From Euryarchaeota archaeon UBA54 (GTDB taxonomy: Archaea > Thermoplasmatota > Poseidoniia > Poseidoniales > Thalassarchaeaceae): a stretch of 11,661 nt of DNA. The notes beneath the pieces are model-generated. The model had not been told where the DNA came from, did no database searches, and was given only the letters and a program-made list of their open reading frames with translations. The stretch covers positions 1 to 11,661 of the forward strand of contig DAGM01000064.1 of assembly GCA_002495735.1 (NCBI GenBank), written 5' to 3'. A program made the position numbers and the translations under genes. Shown here in pieces: positions 1 through 5,611 of this stretch; the stretch's first letter is position 1, and each line of letters begins with the position of its first letter.

Positions 1-573
1 AACCACCTCGTCAGACTCGTCAGATGTCGGATACCAAACTTGAACGGTGAGTTCTAGACCGGTCGAGCCAGTGAATTTGTAGTCATTTGTACCAACTGAA
101 TATGGTCCGGACTCGAATAGTGAAGTTGCAATCGTCAATGGGAATGGATCGTCTGTGTCGATGATTCCGTCGCCATCATCATCGGTGTCAGCATTGTTGC
201 CTACTCTGTCGCCGTCGGTGTCCGTGGTTTCGGTTGAGTCATCGGGGAATGCATCCTCGTTGTTGACGACGCCATCACCATCTCGGTCGGTGTCGGTAAT
301 GTCTCCGATTCCATCTCCATCTCCATCGCTGATCTCGCTGGAATCGAGTGGGAACGCATCGTCGGAACCGCTCACGCCATCGCCGTCAGCATCTTCATCG
401 CAAGCATCGCCAGCACCGTCGGAATCGAGGTCGCTCTGGTCTGAGTTGGGGGTGTTGAGGCAATTATCGTCGGCATCGGCGATACCGTCAGAATCTGCAT
501 CATCGGCGCCGAGGCAACCCGAAAGAATCGCGAGAATGAGAATTGATATGACGGTTAGGACTGTGTTTCTCAT
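1..573 (-). CDS. Lipoprotein with thrombospondin type-3 repeats joined to a probable alpha/beta hydrolase (partial, C-terminus outside window)
   Basis: The minus-strand frame opens with ATG at 573 and stays open for 191 codons to base 1, so only the N-terminal part is present. Residues 1-20 form a signal peptide: basic R2, a hydrophobic stretch, then the lipobox LSGC with Cys20 as the lipid-attachment site. Residues about 24-147 are Asp/Gly-rich calcium-binding repeats of the thrombospondin type-3 class (units such as DADGDGV and DTDDDGDGI, separated by DAFP or DPFP), with Cys38 and Cys58 as a possible disulfide. Residues about 152-191 leave the repeats and read ESGPYSVGT, then LTVQVWYPT. That GPYxVG...VWYP pattern is typical of the first strands of the dienelactone hydrolase / platelet-activating-factor acetylhydrolase-like family. 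The hydrolase call is an inference, because the catalytic Ser, Asp and His would lie outside the window. No clear Shine-Dalgarno sequence precedes the ATG. The gene diverges from the reductase at 698. Export and repeat class are well supported. Confidence 0.85.
   Translation of the reverse strand, partial: MRNTVLTVISILILAILSGCLGADDADSDGIADADDNCLNTPNSDQSDLDSDGAGDACDEDADGDGVSGSDDAFPLDSSEISDGDGDGIGDITDTDRDGDGVVNNEDAFPDDSTETTDTDGDRVGNNADTDDDGDGIIDTDDPFPLTIATSLFESGPYSVGTNDYKFTGSTGLELTVQVWYPTSDESDEVV
133..504 (-). repeat. Asp-rich thrombospondin type-3 repeat tract
   Basis: This part of the lipoprotein gene encodes repeated acidic units with the spacing DxDGDGxxD. Three longer periods each end in a DAFP or DPFP turn (DAFPLDSSE, DAFPDDSTE, DPFPLT). 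At DNA level it appears as runs of GAT/GAC/GGC codons on the minus strand, seen on the plus strand as tc-rich 'catcgccatc'-like sequence. Such tracts bind calcium and act as stalks or spacers in secreted proteins. Their low complexity also creates a long Ser/Pro-rich open frame on the opposite strand, which is not a gene. Confidence 0.85.
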
Positions 574-697
574 CTATCCATTTCCCCGGGGAGTGATCTG
601 CTCATTATGGCTCACAGCACATCGAAGAGGTGATTGCGAATCAACCCGATGCATAGTTTGAATGCAAGATGTCCCTTAGCCCGGATACGGTGAGCCT
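574..697. promoter_or_regulatory. Divergent intergenic region with two presumed promoters
   Basis: This 124-base gap separates the minus-strand lipoprotein (start 573) from the plus-strand reductase (start 698) and must hold both promoters. For the minus gene, the best TATA-like stretch is CATAAT (minus strand, about 603-608), roughly 30 bases upstream of its ATG, which suits a leaderless or very short-leader transcript. For the plus gene, the only AT-rich candidate is around 652-662 (catagtttgaa), about 40 bases upstream. Both matches are weak. An 8-base palindrome CCCCGGGG lies at 584-591. No open frame of note was found here. Confidence 0.35.
689..693 (+). promoter_or_regulatory. Shine-Dalgarno GGTGA that fixes the GTG start of the reductase
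   Basis: GGTGA lies four bases before the GTG at 698. An in-frame TAG at 677-679 excludes any longer version, and the first internal ATG would remove the FAD-binding motif. The same GGTGA plus four-base spacing precedes the next gene in the cluster. Confidence 0.6.
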
Positions 698-2071
698 GTG
701 GAACAGTGGGAACAGCCTATCGACACAGGGAAAGCTCCAGACGACGGTTCCAAGTTTGATGTAATTGTAGTAGGGGGAGGACCTGGGGGCGCAGCTGCGG
801 CCTCCTACCATGCTATGAACGGCTGCCGAGTGTTAATGCTCGAGAAAGGAGTCTGGCCTCGGGACAAAGTGTGCGGAGACGCCGTTGGGGGCAAATCACT
901 GTCTCATGTCGAGGAGCTCGGCGTTCTCCCTATGATCGAAGCCACTCCTCACTACGTTGTCGATTCCATTCTCTTCGGTAGCACCAACGGTTCAGAGGTC
1001 AAGGTGATGTTGCCCAAGGAAACCTATGAGGCAAAGGGGTTGCTGTCAGGCTATGCCCTACCCAGAATTCAATTCGACTACATGCTGTTCAAGCGTGCTA
1101 CCGAAATAGTACTCGAAGCAGGTGGTTCGGTGATACAAGGCTTCTCTGTCAACGATGTAACTGTTGATGGAGCGAATGAAGGAGCGAGAATATTAGGAGT
1201 AAAAGGGAAGACAGGAGGCGTTCGCTCCGAGGAGCCTGAGCTTGCCTTCAGTGCTCCCTTGACGATAGGAGCAGGCGGCTACAACTGCCCGGTATCACGC
1301 ACTATCGCCGAGGTCCACGAAGAACCATTCCGGGATGATGAGCACTTCTGTGGAGGCTACCGCGAGTACTGGGAGGATGTTGGTGGCCTCGGAGATTCAG
1401 AGGGGCCAATCGAAATTCACTTCATCGATGAGGTTCTACCCGGATACTTCTGGCTGTTCCCAGTTCGGAAGGGAGTAGTAAATGTCGGAATCGGCATGCT
1501 AATCTCGGAACAAAGGAAGCAGAAGGGAAAGAAAAAGTCCCTCAAGCAGATACAGAAGTGGGTCATTGAAAAGCATCCCCGATTCAAACAACGATTTGCC
1601 AACGCCACTCTCGTGCCTAAATCACAGAAGGGGTGGCAACTCCCATTCGGCTCGCCAAGGAAGAATGCGCCTTCCTTCCAACCAAGGCGCGCGGCGATGG
1701 CCGGAGCTATGGCTGTGGGAGACGCGGCCAGTCTGGTTGATCCATTCAGTGGAGAAGGTATCGGTAACGCTTTGTTGACTGCCAAGATGACGAGTAGGCA
1801 CTTCGACAAAGAGGTGCACTCAGACGGTTTTCCCGAAGATGCAGCGGTGGCGTACATGGAGGACATGTGGGGTGAGTTGGGGAAGGAGTTGACAAATTCC
1901 ACAAAACTACAGAAGTTGATGAGGAGGAAGCGGCTCACCAACTGGTTCATCAAGAAAGCGTCGAAGAAGAAAGAGATTGGGAAGATGATGTCTGAGATGA
2001 TCGCCAGCAAGGAGTCACAGGAGGCACTTTGGAGCCCCTGGTTCATGTTCAAGACACTAATACTTCCATGA
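698..2071 (+). CDS. Geranylgeranyl reductase family FAD-dependent oxidoreductase
   Basis: A 457-residue flavoprotein of the geranylgeranyl reductase family. Members saturate isoprenoid chains of archaeal phospholipids, chlorophyll side chains or polyprenols. Residues 21-50 form the N-terminal Rossmann strand and FAD-binding loop (GGGPGG at 26-31, followed by an acidic LEK end). KVCGDAVGGKSL at 57-68 carries the family's Cys-Gly-Asp signature. YFWLFP at 250-255 matches the family substrate-cavity motif YxWxFP. GDAASLVDPFSGEGIG at 341-356 is the second FAD contact. The C-terminal 60 residues are Lys/Arg-rich, compatible with peripheral membrane binding. Length is normal for the family. The start is GTG, supported by GGTGA four bases upstream. 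It ends nine bases before the HAD gene and looks co-transcribed with it. The family is secure. The exact substrate (digeranylgeranylglycerophospholipid versus another prenyl compound) cannot be decided from sequence. Confidence 0.9.
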   Translation: MEQWEQPIDTGKAPDDGSKFDVIVVGGGPGGAAAASYHAMNGCRVLMLEKGVWPRDKVCGDAVGGKSLSHVEELGVLPMIEATPHYVVDSILFGSTNGSEVKVMLPKETYEAKGLLSGYALPRIQFDYMLFKRATEIVLEAGGSVIQGFSVNDVTVDGANEGARILGVKGKTGGVRSEEPELAFSAPLTIGAGGYNCPVSRTIAEVHEEPFRDDEHFCGGYREYWEDVGGLGDSEGPIEIHFIDEVLPGYFWLFPVRKGVVNVGIGMLISEQRKQKGKKKSLKQIQKWVIEKHPRFKQRFANATLVPKSQKGWQLPFGSPRKNAPSFQPRRAAMAGAMAVGDAASLVDPFSGEGIGNALLTAKMTSRHFDKEVHSDGFPEDAAVAYMEDMWGELGKELTNSTKLQKLMRRKRLTNWFIKKASKKKEIGKMMSEMIASKESQEALWSPWFMFKTLILP

Positions 2072-2076
2072 GGTGA
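2072..2076 (+). promoter_or_regulatory. Shine-Dalgarno GGTGA for the HAD phosphatase gene
   Basis: GGTGA follows directly after the reductase stop codon (TGA at 2069-2071) and sits four bases before the ATG at 2081. This supports that start and suggests tight translational linkage of the two genes. Confidence 0.6.
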
Positions 2077-2080
2077 GGTA

Positions 2081-2866
2081 ATGACGGAAATCCCACGCAC
2101 TCTCGAGGGAATCAAGGCAGTGTTCCTCGACCTTGACGGGACACTGTACCTAGGTGACGATGTGATAGAAGGGGCGTTGGACTTCCTCTTAAGATTGAAA
2201 GAGAGGGGGGTTCAGAGGTTCTTCCTCTCTAACAACTCAAGCAAGTCTGTCACTCAGTACGTCGAGAAGCTGCAGAGTATGGGAGTTCCCGCTGCCTCGG
2301 AAGACATTCTACTATCGACTCATGATCTGCTCGCATGGCTGAGTGTTAATGAGGTCTCAGAAACTTACCTCGTCGGTACTTCGGGGATGCGGCAAATGCT
2401 CGAAGATGCGGGTGTATCTACTAATTCTGAAAATCCTCAGTATGTTGTTTTAGGATATGATACCGAGATAACTTACGAAAAGCTTAGCACAGCCTCGGTG
2501 CATCTCCACAGGGGAGTTCCAATGGTCGCTAGCCACCCGGACACGGTCTGCCCCTCGCCGGATGGCGGCCTTCCTGACACTGGGGCCTACATGGAGCTGT
2601 TCGAAGCGACCACGGGTGTGCGACCAGAGCACGTTTGTGGTAAACCAAATCCGGGGATGATACTGCACAAAGTCGAGGCGTTAGGCCTACGCCCTGAGCA
2701 GTGCGCCATGATTGGAGACCGGCTCTACACCGATATGGAAATGGCAGAAAAATCTGGAGTCCACGGTATATTGGTTCTCAGTGGGGAGGCCACAATGGAG
2801 GACCTAGAAAGTGCACCACAGAATCCTTCGTTAGTGGTCGGCTCCGTCGACGAGTTGTCTCATTAG
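2081..2866 (+). CDS. HAD-superfamily hydrolase, NagD-like (subclass IIA) phosphatase
   Basis: A 261-residue phosphatase of the HAD-IIA (NagD / 4-nitrophenylphosphatase / phosphoglycolate phosphatase-like) group, normal in length. All four HAD motifs are visible. DLDGTLY at 17-23 holds the nucleophile Asp17 and acid/base Asp19. LSNNSS at 49-54 is motif II. Lys188 in CGKPNPGM is motif III. GDRLYTDM at 212-219 is motif IV, with Asp213 and Asp218 binding magnesium. The cap region between motifs II and III contains SHPD at 151-154 and DTGAYME, as in NagD-type C2 caps, so it should act on a small phosphorylated metabolite. The physiological substrate is unknown. It starts nine bases after the reductase and ends 38 bases before the SDR, so it lies inside a likely three-gene operon. 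Its substrate may therefore be connected to prenyl or lipid metabolism, which is inference from position only. No signal peptide or membrane segment is seen, so it is cytoplasmic. Confidence 0.9.
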   Translation: MTEIPRTLEGIKAVFLDLDGTLYLGDDVIEGALDFLLRLKERGVQRFFLSNNSSKSVTQYVEKLQSMGVPAASEDILLSTHDLLAWLSVNEVSETYLVGTSGMRQMLEDAGVSTNSENPQYVVLGYDTEITYEKLSTASVHLHRGVPMVASHPDTVCPSPDGGLPDTGAYMELFEATTGVRPEHVCGKPNPGMILHKVEALGLRPEQCAMIGDRLYTDMEMAEKSGVHGILVLSGEATMEDLESAPQNPSLVVGSVDELSH

Positions 2867-2904
2867 GGGAGAAACCCTCAACCACGGCAGCCCCTGCCGA
2901 GATT

Positions 2905-3945
2905 GTGAGCGAGGGATTGGTTACAGTTACTGGTGCTAGTGGTTTCATCGGGAGCCATGTCGTCGCCAACCTGCTCGCTCGGGGAAGAGATGTAAGAGCG
3001 ACTGTACGAGACTCATCGGACCCCATCAGAGTTGATCATCTTCACGCGCTTCCAGTAGCCGAGGGGGGGTCCCTTGAGATAGTAGAGATGGACCTGTTCG
3101 ATGTATCTTCAGTGAATGCCGCGATTGCCGGGTGCACCGATCTGATACACACCGCAGCCGCGGTAAGGATTAGTGCCAAGGATCCTCAAAGGCAAATCGT
3201 TGACCCGAGTGTGATAGGAACCCAAAATGTGGTCTCGGCAATTGATGGTGCGGGCACAGTCGAGAGGTTCGTCCACACCTCCTCGACCGCGGCGATAAGG
3301 CCGATGACTTGGAAGGACGGGGAGACGTTGACCACCGAAACCTGGGCTGATGACGCCACACTAGAAGGCAACCCGTACGGGCTGGCCAAGGTAATGGCAG
3401 AGAGGGTCGTGAGGGAATGGCATTCGGATGGTGGTGAGGGGAAGCCCCGGATGGTCACGATTCACCCGAGTGTCGTCTTCGGTCCTCCACTGAGCAAAAT
3501 TCACCTGCGCGGCTCCCTGTCTTTCCTGAACGCCTTGGTCCAGAGGAAGGTGCCCGTCCTTATTCCCATCCAGATCAACATCGTCGATGTGCGAGATGTC
3601 GCCGAGGCGCATGTCAGGGCCCTGACCATGGGTCAGAACGCCGGAAGGTACCTTACGGTGAGCGGGGACATGCAGTTCTCCGAAATCTCGAGGATGCTGA
3701 GGGATGAATACCCCGAGCTCAAGACCCCGAGATTCACCGTTCCCTACCTGATTGCGTTGGTCTTCGGGCCGCTCATGGACAAGCGGATTACGCTGTCTTG
3801 GGCAAGACAGCATCTGAGGAGGAAGCTCTACTGGGATGCAACGCCGGCAGAGCGGGAGTTGGGCATGTCGTGGAAGCCGGCCAGAGAGTCGGTGCTCGAG
3901 TCGGTGCCGGGCCTGCTTGAGAAGGAGAGGATGTCAAGTACATAG
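2905..3945 (+). CDS. NAD(P)-dependent epimerase/dehydratase, extended SDR (dihydroflavonol 4-reductase-like)
   Basis: A 346-residue extended short-chain dehydrogenase/reductase. VTVTGASGFIGSHVV at 6-20 is the glycine-rich NAD(P)-binding loop (GxxGxxG at 10-16). RATVRD at 31-36 resembles the cofactor-selecting region of dihydroflavonol reductases, where Arg residues favour NADP. The active site is HTSS at 124-127 with Tyr158 and Lys162 in YGLAK. HPSVVFGPP at 187-195 is the conserved extended-SDR segment following it. The closest broad groups are dihydroflavonol-4-reductase-like and 3-beta-hydroxysteroid dehydrogenase-like enzymes, which reduce or oxidise hydroxyl/keto groups on lipid, sugar or isoprenoid substrates. 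The exact reaction is unknown. The frame is open back to 2701, but that part overlaps the phosphatase gene and has no homologous look. GTG at 2905 puts the Rossmann motif at the usual place. No clear Shine-Dalgarno precedes it; TTG at 2917 is an alternative start. It is the third gene of the cluster that begins at 698. Confidence 0.88.
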   Translation: MSEGLVTVTGASGFIGSHVVANLLARGRDVRATVRDSSDPIRVDHLHALPVAEGGSLEIVEMDLFDVSSVNAAIAGCTDLIHTAAAVRISAKDPQRQIVDPSVIGTQNVVSAIDGAGTVERFVHTSSTAAIRPMTWKDGETLTTETWADDATLEGNPYGLAKVMAERVVREWHSDGGEGKPRMVTIHPSVVFGPPLSKIHLRGSLSFLNALVQRKVPVLIPIQINIVDVRDVAEAHVRALTMGQNAGRYLTVSGDMQFSEISRMLRDEYPELKTPRFTVPYLIALVFGPLMDKRITLSWARQHLRRKLYWDATPAERELGMSWKPARESVLESVPGLLEKERMSST

Positions 3946-3995
3946 AATCTGACTTCGAACGAAGATTTCAGCGGAAAAACTCCTAATCATCTCTG

Positions 3996-4004
3996 AATAA
4001 ATAT
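3996..4004 (+). promoter_or_regulatory. Candidate TATA box upstream of the first Asp-box lipoprotein
   Basis: AATAAATAT is the most AT-rich short stretch in the 95-base gap between the SDR stop (3945) and the GTG at 4041. With the usual archaeal TATA-to-start distance of about 25-27 bases, transcription would begin near 4025, giving a leader of about 15 bases. No Shine-Dalgarno is visible in that leader. This suggests the lipoprotein pair has its own promoter separate from the enzyme cluster. Confidence 0.45.
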
Positions 4005-4040
4005 GGGATTGGTTTTCAACGGGGCCACCAACCGCAGCCT

Positions 4041-5567
4041 GTGTCCAGAGTGGCTCATCTGCTCGTGCTGCTGATGCTGAGTTCCACCATAGGTGGTTGT
4101 CTTTGGTGGAAGGAAGAAGAAAAAGTGGTCGGTGAGGATGGGCCGTTCGTCTTCGAACAGGCTGTTCCAACCACGACTTGGTACCACTATCCGGGAACGG
4201 TATCGGCCCCGTGGGCCGTGGATGCCACCGATGCGGCTGCTTTGTCTGCGGCGAACATCACCGCAAACCTGAGTGGGAACAGCACCCCGTACTTCACCAA
4301 CGCCACCTACTATGGAACTGGTTTCGACACCTTCGAGCCGACGCTTGGAATCACCGCCTCGGGTGCCATCTTTTTCACCAACTACAACGGACTCGGTGAT
4401 GGTACACACATCATCCGCTCTCGGGACCAGGGACAGACATGGGAGGATGTAGGGCCGTTCGGGACTGTGGATGAGGACTCTGGGCAGACTCCCAACTCCA
4501 ACGACCCTTACATCTACGTCGACAAATTCACTGACAGGCTGGTTAAGTTCGACATGCACGCCCTTGCTGCAATGTTCGTTGAATATTCAGACAATGACGG
4601 TGACTCGTGGAGCGCTCCTTTTCCCGTAGAGGGTTACTATGTGACTCAGGATCACCAGAGTATAGCCTCGATGCCTCCTCCGCCTGGTGTAACAGCATTC
4701 CATGAGGTAATCTACGTCTATTGTATCAACACAGGCTCCCCGGCAGCTGGAGCACAGTGCTCCCGCTCACTAAATGGAGGCATGTCGTGGGATGTACAGA
4801 GAATTGGTTTTCCTAGCAGCAGTTTCCCTCAATGCTCGGGGCTTCACGGACATGTAGCCGGGAGTATAGATGGGGCAGTATACAGAGGAAATCCATCTTG
4901 CGAGGGACCGGCTGTCTACCGTTCTCTAGATGGAGGCTACACTTGGACGGAACACACCATAACAACAGAGGTCGGGATGCAGCAAGGGTGGCACTCGCAT
5001 GAGGTTGCAACAGCTGTGGATGATGGGGGTAATGTCCACGCTACTTGGATTAGTAACGACCAGCTGCCGTGGTACGCATACTCACGGGACCAAGGCAACA
5101 CCTGGAGTGAGCCGATGATGGTTGCAGCCCCGGGTGTCAAAGAGACTGGATTTCCAACAATCTTCGCAGGTGCAGAGGGGCGTGTGGTGGTAGGCTATAT
5201 TGGAGAGGTGAATGATGTGAGTGCGAACAACACGACGTCTGGAGGAGTTGGTTGGAACGGTTACATGGCCATCATGACAGATGCTTTTGTCGAGAATCCG
5301 CTCATCACTACTGTGGCTGTTAACCAGCCAAATGACCCATTGGATGTCACTTCTGATTGTGGCAATGTACGATGTGGTGGGTTTGGGGACTTCATCGATG
5401 TCGAGATTGATGATGAGGGTCGTCCTTGGATTGCGCTTGCGCATAACGCAGGTGGGTTCGATGAGGCAATTATTGGGACGTTGACTGAAGGTCCTGCTCT
5501 ATTTGGTGACCTAGCGTACCTCCCGGTGCTTCCGGCTGGTGGCAATACAACCCTGATGATGGGGTAA
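4041..5567 (+). CDS. Exported Asp-box (BNR / sialidase-like propeller) lipoprotein, first of a tandem pair
   Basis: A 508-residue exported protein. Residues 1-20 are a lipoprotein signal peptide ending in IGGC (Cys20), followed by a short charged linker. The body carries five Asp-boxes, S-x-(D/N)-x-G-x-(S/T)-W: SRDQGQTW at 127-134, SDNDGDSW at 183-190, SLNGGMSW at 243-250, SLDGGYTW at 295-302 and SRDQGNTW at 348-355. Such repeats mark beta-propeller blades of sialidases and other extracellular glycan-active or carbohydrate-binding proteins. Cys228/Cys240, Cys265/Cys287 and Cys440/Cys445 are kept in the downstream paralog, which suggests disulfides outside the cell. Other shared blocks are NSNDPYIYVD (152-161), KFDMHAL (169-175), QDHQSIAS (203-210) and CGGFGDF (445-451). 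A full sialidase active site (Arg triad plus Tyr/Glu) could not be assigned, so enzymatic activity is unproven. GTG is used as start because it places the lipobox correctly; a second GTG at 4050 would shorten the signal peptide by three residues. Confidence 0.85.
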   Translation: MSRVAHLLVLLMLSSTIGGCLWWKEEEKVVGEDGPFVFEQAVPTTTWYHYPGTVSAPWAVDATDAAALSAANITANLSGNSTPYFTNATYYGTGFDTFEPTLGITASGAIFFTNYNGLGDGTHIIRSRDQGQTWEDVGPFGTVDEDSGQTPNSNDPYIYVDKFTDRLVKFDMHALAAMFVEYSDNDGDSWSAPFPVEGYYVTQDHQSIASMPPPPGVTAFHEVIYVYCINTGSPAAGAQCSRSLNGGMSWDVQRIGFPSSSFPQCSGLHGHVAGSIDGAVYRGNPSCEGPAVYRSLDGGYTWTEHTITTEVGMQQGWHSHEVATAVDDGGNVHATWISNDQLPWYAYSRDQGNTWSEPMMVAAPGVKETGFPTIFAGAEGRVVVGYIGEVNDVSANNTTSGGVGWNGYMAIMTDAFVENPLITTVAVNQPNDPLDVTSDCGNVRCGGFGDFIDVEIDDEGRPWIALAHNAGGFDEAIIGTLTEGPALFGDLAYLPVLPAGGNTTLMMG

Positions 5568-5611
5568 CATGCCGCCGTTCATCTGATGTATACGAGTCGT
5601 GACCGCGAATC

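Noticed and set aside
155..661. Plus-strand open frame of 168 codons rich in Ser and Pro
   Set aside because: It is the antisense image of the Asp/Gly-rich type-3 repeat tract; the minus-strand reading has a signal peptide, lipobox and recognised repeats.
1417..2115. Minus-strand open frame of 232 codons opposite the reductase
   Set aside because: No recognisable domain, fully opposite the conserved C-terminal half of the reductase and the start of the phosphatase.
2701..2904. N-terminal extension of the SDR frame into the phosphatase gene
   Set aside because: It overlaps conserved HAD motif IV coding sequence in another frame and would put 68 unrelated residues before a standard Rossmann start; GTG at 2905 fits the family.
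3953..3964. CTTCGAACGAAG palindrome after the SDR stop as a terminator
   Set aside because: The arms leave a loop too small for a stable hairpin and no T-tract follows directly; probably chance.
5587..5594. TGTATACG as a TATA box for the second lipoprotein gene
   Set aside because: It is only about 21 bases from the GTG, too close for a usual archaeal promoter unless translation starts further in at 5627; not strong enough to list.
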